Assembly: GCA_964559125.1 (NCBI GenBank)
Contig: CAZLGW010000036.1
Location: 1-61,722 of the forward strand
Direction of reading: 5' to 3'
Origin: Ravibacter sp964559125
GTDB taxonomy: Bacteria; Bacteroidota; Bacteroidia; Cytophagales; Spirosomataceae
Length of the DNA: 61,722 bases
Made by a program: the position numbers and the translations under genes. Positions 8,392 through 15,695 of the stretch are shown here, piece after piece; positions within the stretch are counted from its first letter, which is position 1, and each line of letters starts with the position of its first letter. The notes under the pieces are model-generated. The model saw only the letters and a program-made list of their open reading frames with translations. It ran no database searches and had not been told where the DNA came from.

Positions 8392-9504
8392 ATGAAAAAG
8401 AGATTTAACATTGGCCTGATCGCTGCAATAGCAGGCTTCACAGCTATTTCTTGCGGTAGTGGTGAAGACGACGATCCGACACCTGATCGCGATAACAACG
8501 GCTGTAAAGTAGTTTACGTTGACGAAAACATCGCTTCAAGCATCGAGTGGAAGGAAGGAAATGTATATGTAATTGAAAGGGACCTGACAATTTCGGGTAC
8601 ACTAACTGTTTCCCCGGGGGTTGTTGTAAAAATTGCCAAAGGCAAATCCATTATTGTCGAAGATGCCGGTAAACTTTTAGCTAACGGTACTTCCGACAAA
8701 CGCATCATATTCACTTCGATGGCAGATGACCGCTATTGCGGAGATACGAACGATAACGGTAGCGCCTCAGCTCAGCAAAAAGGAGATTGGGGCACGATCA
8801 ACCTTCTGACTCCCGGGTCTGTTCTAAAATACTGCGACTTCTTTTATGCCGGAGGAGAAACATTGATAGGTTATGCAAGTGTCATACAGTTATCGGCATA
8901 TTCTTCGCAAACCACCATCGACCATTGCACCTTTGCACACACACGCGGGGAGGATCATGCGCAGTCCGCTGCTTTCCGAGGTGCGGGTTTTACCAAACCG
9001 GGTGAAACTATTTTTACCAATAACATCATGTACGACAACGACCGTCCGCTGCAGGTAAGCATAAACTATACGGTAGATGGGAGCAATATTTTTCACAACC
9101 CTGCCAACAAAAGCCAAATCAACAAAAGCAACGGTATCTTTTTGTTTGGTTCTTCGGTTCAATTCCAGGGTACTGTAACCCTCGGTATCACCGAAGTGCC
9201 TTATGTGATACGCGATTGGATACAGTTAAACTCAGCCGCCAAAAAACTCATCGTTAAAGACGATGTAATTGTGAAGTTTGTTGGCGGCAGCGGACAACTT
9301 TCCGTAACTGCCGGCGGCAACTTTGAAAGCAGTCCAAAAGCTGTCTATACCTCAATTAAGGACGATGCAAGGGGTGGGGATACCAATGGCGATGGCAATG
9401 CGACAACACCTGCCAAAGGAGACTGGCCAGGCATTTGTATCCAACCCGTGGGGCAAGGTGGGTGTAATTGGTTTAAAACCAATGTTTATTACGACTCCAA
9501 TTAA
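8392..9504 (+). CDS. Lipoprotein with parallel beta-helix fold
   Basis: The start at 8392 gives a lipoprotein signal ending GFTAISCGS; a GTG at 8365 in frame would put nine polar residues ahead of it and is less likely. The mature part begins with an acidic linker (GEDDDPTPDRDNN). It continues with repeats of the type VVKIAKGKSIIVEDAGKLLA and KRIIFTSMADD, typical of right-handed parallel beta-helix proteins of Bacteroidota. The GDTNDNGSA..KGDWGTI and GDTNGDGNAT..KGDWPGI motifs occur twice, near the middle and the end. Such proteins are cell-surface lipoproteins of unknown or polysaccharide-related function. It sits where the other cassettes carry ZU5 or small lipoproteins, and was apparently inserted behind a shared leader. 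Confidence 0.8.
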   Translation: MKKRFNIGLIAAIAGFTAISCGSGEDDDPTPDRDNNGCKVVYVDENIASSIEWKEGNVYVIERDLTISGTLTVSPGVVVKIAKGKSIIVEDAGKLLANGTSDKRIIFTSMADDRYCGDTNDNGSASAQQKGDWGTINLLTPGSVLKYCDFFYAGGETLIGYASVIQLSAYSSQTTIDHCTFAHTRGEDHAQSAAFRGAGFTKPGETIFTNNIMYDNDRPLQVSINYTVDGSNIFHNPANKSQINKSNGIFLFGSSVQFQGTVTLGITEVPYVIRDWIQLNSAAKKLIVKDDVIVKFVGGSGQLSVTAGGNFESSPKAVYTSIKDDARGGDTNGDGNATTPAKGDWPGICIQPVGQGGCNWFKTNVYYDSN

Positions 9505-9546
9505 TCGGTCAGAGGATATATTTTTAATCTTTTAATCTCTATAATC

Positions 9547-9984
9547 ATGAAAACTGTCTTTTCTTCCAATGTGTGGTGTACCATAACCGCCATGTTACTG
9601 ATCACATTTCTTGCCGCGTCGTGCAGCAAAAAAAAGAACGACCCGGAGCCTGATCTTGCGACCAAGGTATCGGGCACCTACAAGTATTCCGAGCTGTCGC
9701 ACAGCGGCAAGACACTTCCTGCCGATGACACCAACCTGAAAGGGACGATCACGGTTTCCAGGTTGTCGGAGGATAAAGTAAAAATAGCGCTGGATCTCCG
9801 GCTCAAATCAAACAACGAGGCATTTATGGTGATCGAGGCTTCGGACGTAACGGTGATCAATTCGGCAAGTTCTGTGGATCTGATCTACAATGGCGAACGT
9901 ATAGCGGGCGTAGTAGGCAAAAAGATTACGATCAACGGTGTTGACGAGGATGGCACAAGCTTCACCATTGCAGGTGAAAAATAG
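9547..9984 (+). CDS. Small lipoprotein of unknown function
   Basis: This 145-residue protein has a lipoprotein signal (TAMLLITFLAASC) followed by a charged linker SKKKNDPEPD and a beta-rich domain: GTYKYSELSHSG, KGTITVSRLSEDKVKIAL and ITINGVDEDGTSFTIAG. The layout resembles small calycin-like or lipocalin-like Bacteroidota lipoproteins, but I cannot assign a family. It follows the beta-helix gene by 42 nt and is probably co-transcribed. A strong hairpin at 10005-10032 follows the stop, so the transcript probably ends there. Confidence 0.75.
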   Translation: MKTVFSSNVWCTITAMLLITFLAASCSKKKNDPEPDLATKVSGTYKYSELSHSGKTLPADDTNLKGTITVSRLSEDKVKIALDLRLKSNNEAFMVIEASDVTVINSASSVDLIYNGERIAGVVGKKITINGVDEDGTSFTIAGEK

Positions 9985-10004
9985 CATATATCCCACCAGG
10001 TAAC

Positions 10005-10032
10005 GCGGGACATCTTTCAGGAGATGTTCCGC
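10005..10032 (+). terminator. Hairpin after the small lipoprotein gene
   Basis: GCGGGACATCT pairs with AGATGTTCCGC over 11 bp (one G-U pair) around a six-base loop TTCAGG, 20 nt after the stop at 9984. It lacks a T run on the plus strand, so it may be a weak terminator or an mRNA-stabilising hairpin. Confidence 0.5.
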
Positions 10033-10035
10033 TTG

Positions 10036-10155
10036 TCAAAAAAAGGAACGATTATGAAAAGAGTAATATTCGGGATGGTGGTACTTACTTGTTTATCGAT
10101 TTATCAAAAAAGGAACGATTATGAGAAGAGTAATATTCGGGATGATGGTACTTAC
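10036..10155 (+). repeat. Tandem duplication of a lipoprotein 5' end
   Basis: The ~52-bp unit (A-run, GGAACGATTATG, then codons for MKRVIFGMVVLT) occurs at 10036-10087 and again at 10104-10155 with few changes. The first copy is broken: after ACTTAC it runs straight into the leader piece TTGTTTATCGATTTATC (10089-10105) of the second. The first ATG (10054) therefore opens a dead 41-codon frame, while the second ATG (10121) starts the intact lipoprotein. It is a relic of a recombination event between leaders. Confidence 0.8.
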
Positions 10156-10714
10156 CATGCTTTTCATTTCCTGTAAGAACAACGGTGTACCTAAGGATGA
10201 CGACAACGACGATAAAACCCAAAAAAGTACGGTTTCTTTTAAAGTGAACGGTACAGAGTTCGACCTCAGCAGGAGTTCTAATGATAATAAGGGGGATTTT
10301 CCTGCATTTGTTGTTATGAACGGTCTCGAGGAAGGTTTTATCGCCCAGTTTAATGTAGATGGCAAGATTATCTTTCAATTTGCAGGAGAACCTCTCGTCA
10401 ACGCTTCACAAGACTATAAAGAGGGACATATGTCGTATGCCGATAAACACCAGATCGGCACCGTGGCGGGCCTGGGTTACGACTCTTATTCCTGGGATAG
10501 ATGCAGCAGTGACTCATTTAAGTTTCAGGTACAACAACAAAGTGCAGGTATTGCTTCCAATCCGAAGGCTACCCGTTTTACCGGGACATTTAGCGGCACT
10601 TTAGCCTATTATCATGGTACCCCCGGCGACGGCACTCCCGATGACCCCTGCGCCAACCCCGAGTTCCTACAAATTACCGACGGGAAATTCAGTGTCATAG
10701 GGCTTAATAATTAA
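10121..10714 (+). CDS. Small lipoprotein, ZU5-tail-like module (copy 1)
   Basis: This 197-residue protein has the lipobox signal RRVIFGMMVLTMLFISC and an acidic linker (PKDDDNDDK), followed by one module. The module opens with VSFKVNGTEFDLSRSSN, has a central CSSDSFKFQV, and ends with TGTFSGTLAYY..DDPCANPEF and ITDGKFSV. The same landmarks (IDGKEF... at the start and TGTMSGTL... near the end) occur in the C-terminal ~150 residues of the ZU5 lipoproteins at 1708 and 4268, so I infer a shared module carried alone here. It is a paralogue of the gene at 11012. Function is unknown. Confidence 0.8.
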   Translation: MRRVIFGMMVLTMLFISCKNNGVPKDDDNDDKTQKSTVSFKVNGTEFDLSRSSNDNKGDFPAFVVMNGLEEGFIAQFNVDGKIIFQFAGEPLVNASQDYKEGHMSYADKHQIGTVAGLGYDSYSWDRCSSDSFKFQVQQQSAGIASNPKATRFTGTFSGTLAYYHGTPGDGTPDDPCANPEFLQITDGKFSVIGLNN

Positions 10715-10747
10715 AAAAACAGCAGCCGTAACTATTCTGGCCGTAAC

Positions 10748-10850
10748 CCAGAGCCGTAGGCTCGACCAACCCCGCAGCCCCGGATTTTAATCCGGGGGAA
10801 ATGGCCACGACCCGATCGTATACAGAGAGCCATAGGCTCGGACTCGGACC
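10748..10850. repeat. REP-like palindromic element
   Basis: The 297-nt gap between the two small lipoprotein genes holds, first, a short GC-rich element. It has a perfect palindrome CCCCGGATT-TT-AATCCGGGG (10778-10797), flanked by two near-identical imperfect palindromes, GAGCCGTAGGCTCG (10751-10764) and GAGCCATAGGCTCG (10827-10840). The architecture is that of an interspersed REP/BIME-type unit; no transposase or RAYT gene is nearby. The rest of the gap (10886-11011) is copy C of the leader block. Confidence 0.65.
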
Positions 10851-10885
10851 ATATATATGCGCCGAACCTGCGATTCTCCTCGTCA

Positions 10886-11011
10886 TTTCTTTTCAATCCG
10901 CCTCATCTTTTTTAATGATTTTTTTCTCTGAAAAACCCTCTTTTTTAACGATAGGAAAGTCTCCTTAATCGACTGAAATTTGTTTATCGATTTGTCAAAA
11001 AAGGAGCGATT
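10886..11011 (+). promoter_or_regulatory. Leader block, copy C (no kinase attached)
   Basis: From TTTTCAATCCGCCTCATC to the start codon at 11012 this matches the lipoprotein-proximal part of blocks A and B nearly base for base. The kinase-proximal part and the kinase itself are absent, with the REP-like element in their place. Retention of the lipoprotein side suggests that this side holds the downstream promoter and 5' UTR. Confidence 0.6.
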
Positions 11012-11581
11012 ATGAAAAGAGTAATATTCGGTATGGTGATACTTACCATGCCTTTTATTTCCTGTAAACAAAACGGCGTACCTAAGGATGACGGCAATAA
11101 CAAAACCGGCCCCTGGATACAGACGGTTTATTTCAAAGCGGACGGAAAGCCATTTGAAATTAAAAAAAATAGTGATGATAACAGGCTGATTCCACATCTT
11201 GGTTTTTCAAACGATCGTGGATCGGGTCTTCTTCTATTCAGTCTTAGTCCGGAAGACGGGATTAGGGTTGGCTTTCAGGGATACTATTTTAGCGGCTCTT
11301 CAAGCATCCAAAAGGAGGGGGTCATGAACTATACGGACCCGGGAGTGGAGAACTATCACTATTCTTCTTCCGACGATATGTGCGACAAAGATTCATTCAC
11401 CTTTGAGGTAAGAAAACAGCGTTTGGATTTGCCGGGGTTCTATCGCTATACAGGCACTTTCAGTGGTCGTTTAGCCTATTATTATACCGATCCGTTTAGC
11501 GTTGAAATCCAGGACCCTTGTGCCACACCTCAGTTTATTGAGATTACCGAAGGAAAGTTTGACCTCGTTGCTGTTGAATAA
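11012..11581 (+). CDS. Small lipoprotein, ZU5-tail-like module (copy 2)
   Basis: This 189-residue paralogue of the protein at 10121 has a nearly identical signal (KRVIFGMVILTMPFISC). The module is diverged: VYFKADGKPFEIKKNSDD at the start, CDKDSFTFEVRKQ in the middle, then TGTFSGRLAYYY, DPCATPQFIEITEGKFDLV at the end. The paired Cys residues are conserved with copy 1. It starts directly behind leader block C and is followed 20 nt later by a QDC-family gene, the same lipoprotein-then-QDC order seen at 1708-4265, so the two products may act together at the cell surface. No known family recognised. Confidence 0.8.
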   Translation: MKRVIFGMVILTMPFISCKQNGVPKDDGNNKTGPWIQTVYFKADGKPFEIKKNSDDNRLIPHLGFSNDRGSGLLLFSLSPEDGIRVGFQGYYFSGSSSIQKEGVMNYTDPGVENYHYSSSDDMCDKDSFTFEVRKQRLDLPGFYRYTGTFSGRLAYYYTDPFSVEIQDPCATPQFIEITEGKFDLVAVE

Positions 11582-11601
11582 TAGAATAAGAATATGGCGA
11601 T

Positions 11602-12687
11602 ATGAAATACCTGATCATTTTCCTGCTAGGCCTCTACGGCGCCACCGCTTCCGCACAGGACTGCGACAGCGAAAGCGTGCAGACTATGCCGGGCAAATGG
11701 CTGCCCCGCCCTCAGGACGTTTTTCATGCCCGGCCATCGGCTGCAGATATTGCCGGAGCCAGGAAAACGATGGGCAGAATAGAACAGTTTTTCCGGGAAC
11801 ATCACCAACCGATAGGCATGGACTCCCACCAATCGTATAGTTTCGACGATGATCGCGAAACCGGTGAAGGCAACTACGGGAACAGGTATATCCACACCCT
11901 AAGGAATTATAACTTTTACTGCGCAAAGGGGCAAAAAAGAACCAACCCAGAAGGTACCGGTAACTACGTACATATTAACCCCGGCAGTAGCCTGCGCATT
12001 TCGTTTGCCGAAATCCCGGTTTATGACGAATACCGTAAAACGGTAAACGGAAGCCCCGGATTCCACCTCCTGGATCGCTACGATTGCGTCGGTGGAAAAC
12101 TGCCCGACTTTTCTGACGGATACCATCTGCCGGAAACACCGGGCGATTATACGGTCTGGATCACTTACCCCGGCAAGCAACCTTTTCGCTATGTGAGCCG
12201 CAAAGAGTTCCTGGAAAAGCAGGTGGCGATTTGTGAAGCAGAGATTAAAGACCTGAACCAGAAATATGCATCGCCTGAGTGGAAAGAGATGATGAGCGTC
12301 CTTAAAGACCAGAAAGAAAAAATAGATAATGACATGAAAGAGTCATTATCCGTATTTGAAAAGACCATGGAAGCCTACAGGCAGGACCTGAAAAAAGACG
12401 AAGCATGGCTCAATGAAATGGCGGTGATCAAATATGAAGGAGTAAATGACCCGGTAACCCGTAAGCACCTTTATAGCCGCTTTGCTTTTACCACGGTAGA
12501 CAACCCGCTTATGGGGGTTCCGATTATGCCCAATCCCGGCTACTACAACCGTAAACTGCCCAAATGGGCTCCCCAGTTTATCGTGGTTAATGTAACCAAC
12601 ATCGACAGTTTTGTCGCTAAAAGTGTACGCAAGCTGGTTGCTGATAATATTGATTTTTTTAAAAGCCTTTTGGCAGATAATGAATAG
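11602..12687 (+). CDS. QDC-family secreted protein (copy 2, intact)
   Basis: This is an intact 361-residue secreted protein. The signal peptide ends near ATASA with the mature start QDCDSE. Landmarks in order are PGKWLPRPQ (about 32-40), HINPGSSL, VGGKLPDFSDGYH (about 168-180), GKQPFRYVSRKEFLEKQ, a lysine/glutamate-rich helical stretch (about 200-275), IMPNPGYY, LPKWAPQFIVVNV, and a C-terminal helix NIDFFKSLLA. It has paralogues at 3187-4265 (frameshifted) and 14584. There is no recognisable enzyme motif and no T9SS tail, so it is probably periplasmic. I do not recognise the family. Confidence 0.8.
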   Translation: MKYLIIFLLGLYGATASAQDCDSESVQTMPGKWLPRPQDVFHARPSAADIAGARKTMGRIEQFFREHHQPIGMDSHQSYSFDDDRETGEGNYGNRYIHTLRNYNFYCAKGQKRTNPEGTGNYVHINPGSSLRISFAEIPVYDEYRKTVNGSPGFHLLDRYDCVGGKLPDFSDGYHLPETPGDYTVWITYPGKQPFRYVSRKEFLEKQVAICEAEIKDLNQKYASPEWKEMMSVLKDQKEKIDNDMKESLSVFEKTMEAYRQDLKKDEAWLNEMAVIKYEGVNDPVTRKHLYSRFAFTTVDNPLMGVPIMPNPGYYNRKLPKWAPQFIVVNVTNIDSFVAKSVRKLVADNIDFFKSLLADNE

Positions 12688-12770
12688 CTGTCAGCTTTCA
12701 GAAATCAGCCATCAGCATGCATTTGCCGTCGATAAATAAATGTTGATAGTTCCCCTAAACTTTGATTACC

Positions 12771-14551
12771 ATGCAAAAAATCACATTGCTGGCTGTTTTC
12801 TTCCTGATAGGTACCGCCTTTGTACAGGCGCAAAAAGCTCCTGCCCAAAAGCAGCAATCCATGGAAGAAATGATGAAGGAGCTGAAAAAACAAATGGAAT
12901 CCATGGATCCGGAAAGTAGAAAAGCCATGGAAGAAACGGGCATGTTTGATCTATTGAACCAGGTAGAAAAAACAACCCGGGAAGCAGAAAAAGCGGGTGT
13001 TGACATCAACGCGATGGAAGCGGCCGCAGATCCCCAAAAAATTCCCGCAAAACCCTCCGGCCTGCCCATTCCGACTACCCCTGCAGGCAAAGAACAGCTC
13101 AAGGCCTATCTGCAACCGCTGATGCAGAGTACCAATGCGGCCATTAAACCCGCCCACAAAGCCGAAATAACGAAACACCTCAACAAAGGAAAAGAAACCG
13201 GCGAAATCGCCATGGCCTACCTGATCAACAGGGAAATGGATAAAGCCCTGTACCTGCTGCTCAACGCCTGCCTCACCGACACGGAGGACTATGCATCTCT
13301 TAACAACCTCGGGGCATTGATGGCCATGAGCGGCTACGCCCACAAGTCATTGCCTATATTGCAGTATGTGCAAAAACAATTTCCGCAAACCCCACCTACA
13401 CTGCTCAACAATATCGGGCAGGCATGGCTTAGCCTGGGCCATTTGGACAAGGCTGACAAATTTTTGAAAGATGCACTCAAAAATGACTCCACCCAGACCC
13501 AGGCTTCCTATTCACTTGCCGTAGTGGCTAAACACCAGGGCAATACCGCCAAGTGCATCGACTACGTCAAACAAACCGTCGAAAACGGGGGCGCCACGCC
13601 AGATGCACTTAGTATGCTCGCCAATGAGGGTCCCGGAGTAGATATGGGAGAAATGATAAGATCAAAGTATAAGCAATACTATAAGAAAGACCATGCGGTA
13701 ACCAAACGTTTCCGGGCGCCTGCCGTACCAGGTACTTATGCACAGGTAATAGCCTCCTACAACGAAGTGGAAACGTTTTTCCAGAACATGCATCATACCC
13801 TAAATGAAGCCAAGATTACTGCCGCCAGAATGGCTGACGAGTTCGAACAGCAAACGATGAAGATTCTTCAGGCCCAGAACCGGGACCTTGTCAACATGAT
13901 GAAAAATCCCGGGGATCAGGGCGCATTGCTCAGGCATCACTTCAAATATAACCACCCCCTGAGAGCGCAGGCGGTTATGATGGGAAGGACAGACTATAGC
14001 ACTTCCCTGACGTTTACGACCTACGCCAGCCTTGCAAGGAAGACCCGCGTAAGTTTCCACTCATCAACGGGAAGCTACAGCAATGGGAAGCCGACCATTG
14101 CAATGTAAGCTGGGGATTTGATGTTGAAGTATTTAAAGGAAAATTTGATTGCAGCGGTATGAAAATGGAGGTAAATTATGGTCCCTTAAGCCTAGGCTAC
14201 GGTGCTACCCAGAATCCTGCCACCTGGGAAATCACCAGCCACACCGTATCGGTGGAGGTGGGTGCGAAAAAACAATTTGAGGTCACTCCACGCGTCAAAG
14301 TCGGTGCAGGCGGCTCGGTAAAAAGTACCGTCACCTTCGACAGGGGAGGCCATATAACAGACATTGGTGGCAAGGTATCGGCAAGCGCCGGCGTGAAAGC
14401 CAGTACCGCGACGGCAAATAAAGATGACAGCGTGAGCTTAGGCAGCGCCGGCGTGAAATTGGGCAGTGCGGAGCTAAGCCTGAGCAGTGGTTTCAACTCA
14501 TCAGGTCCATCGGTTAAATCGCCGGTAAGCGGATTTTTAGGCGGTAAATAG
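12771..14551 (+). pseudogene. Secreted TPR protein with C-terminal beta domain, frameshifted
   Basis: A signal peptide (MQKITLLAVFFLIGTAFVQAQ; ATG at 12771) is followed by a Gln/Lys/Met-rich helical region. TPR helices come next (about residues 140-260, e.g. LLNNIGQAWLSLGHLDKADK and a CIDYVKQ repeat). The frame then ends at 14108 in a short tail of unrelated composition. In the next frame, open from 14000, the sequence reads plausibly onward: FPDVYDLRQPCKEDPRKF, LQQWEADHCNVSWGFDVEVF, then NYGPLSLGYGATQNPATWE and a glycine/valine-rich beta domain to 14551. A single indel near 14000-14010 would join one ~593-residue protein. I therefore read this as one broken gene; two separate genes or a sequencing error are alternatives. 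It lies between two QDC-family genes. Confidence 0.7.
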
Positions 14552-14583
14552 TTAAGTGCCTTAGTAGCTAAAAAATATTTACG

Positions 14584-15666
14584 ATGAAAAAACTATTCAC
14601 TTTCTTATTATGCCTCTGCGGTGCCACAGCTTCCGCACAGGACTGCGACAGCGAACAACTGAAAACCCTGCCTTGCAAGTGGTTACCCCAGCCTGGCGAT
14701 GAGGTACATTCAGGCACGCCCAGACCCACAGCGGCAGATGCTACAGGCGCTAAGAATGTATTCAACCGGATAGGGAAAATGTTTCAGCAGGAATACAAAC
14801 CCGTGGGTGTAGATGTCTATAACTACCTTACCCATAATATTACCCCGGGCAGCCCTTATGGCAACTGGTATATTTATACCATAAGCAACTTCAGGTTTCT
14901 ATGCATAAATGGCAAAAGGACGAAGAACAGTGAAGGCGTAAGTTCGGCCATTCATATAAATCCGGCAGGTACATTGACTTTTAAATTAGCCGAAATGCCT
15001 GTTTACAATGAATACGGCAAAGTGAACTCGGAAACTAACAGCTCCTGTGGTTTCTATTCTCTTTCCCTAAGGGAATGTAAAGACGGAAAACTACCCGATC
15101 TTTCAAACGGATACCACAGCTTCGAGAGCGGAAACGACTATTACGTATGGATTACCCGTGAAGGCAAACTGCCGTACCGATATGTGAGCCGTAAGGAGTT
15201 TTTGGAAAAACAGGTAGCTATCTGCGAAGCAAACCTGAAAGAGCTAAACAAACACTATTCCTCCAAGGGATGGAAAGAGCAGTTCGAAGCCTTCCCCGAA
15301 TACAAGGAGAAAATGCTGGAGGGCAGGAAAAGCAATTTATCCATGTACGAAGACCCTTTGGAAGCCTACCGCAAGGATTTGAAAAAAGATACGGCGTGGC
15401 TCAATGAAATGGCGGTGGTAAAGTCTGAAGCACTAAGGGACCCCGTAACCCATAAATATCTTTACAGCCGGTACAGTTTTACCACGGTGGATGACCGTTC
15501 GATGGTTGTGCCTATTATGCCCAATCCTGCCTATTCCGACCCCAAATTGCCCAAATGGACACCCCGGTTTATAGTGATAAACGTAGGCAGAACCGATGGT
15601 TTTATCGGACAGAACATACGCAAAGTGGTAGATGAAAATATTGATTTTTTCAAGAGCCTTCTTTAA
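14584..15666 (+). CDS. QDC-family secreted protein (copy 3, intact)
   Basis: This 360-residue paralogue of the protein at 11602 has the signal KKLFTFLLCLCGATASA and mature start QDCDSEQ. It shares LPCKWLPQPGD, DGKLPDLSNGYH, YRYVSRKEFLEKQVAICEA, the helical core, IMPNPAY, LPKWTPRFIVINV and NIDFFKSLL. The PGKW motif is PCKW here. It follows the TPR gene by 32 nt and is the last member of the accessory locus. Convergent with the serine hydrolase at 15696. Function unknown. Confidence 0.8.
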   Translation: MKKLFTFLLCLCGATASAQDCDSEQLKTLPCKWLPQPGDEVHSGTPRPTAADATGAKNVFNRIGKMFQQEYKPVGVDVYNYLTHNITPGSPYGNWYIYTISNFRFLCINGKRTKNSEGVSSAIHINPAGTLTFKLAEMPVYNEYGKVNSETNSSCGFYSLSLRECKDGKLPDLSNGYHSFESGNDYYVWITREGKLPYRYVSRKEFLEKQVAICEANLKELNKHYSSKGWKEQFEAFPEYKEKMLEGRKSNLSMYEDPLEAYRKDLKKDTAWLNEMAVVKSEALRDPVTHKYLYSRYSFTTVDDRSMVVPIMPNPAYSDPKLPKWTPRFIVINVGRTDGFIGQNIRKVVDENIDFFKSLL

Positions 15667-15695
15667 CACTCCCGCCCATAAATCATTTCATCGTC

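Noticed and set aside
10748..10850. CRISPR-like pair of GAGCCnTAGGCTCG repeats
   Set aside because: Only two units, each itself palindromic, around a third palindrome; no spacers or cas genes. REP-like element instead.
1..15666. Phage or integrative element as origin of the locus
   Set aside because: No integrase, transposase, tRNA target or terminal repeats seen; recombination among paralogues explains the structure.
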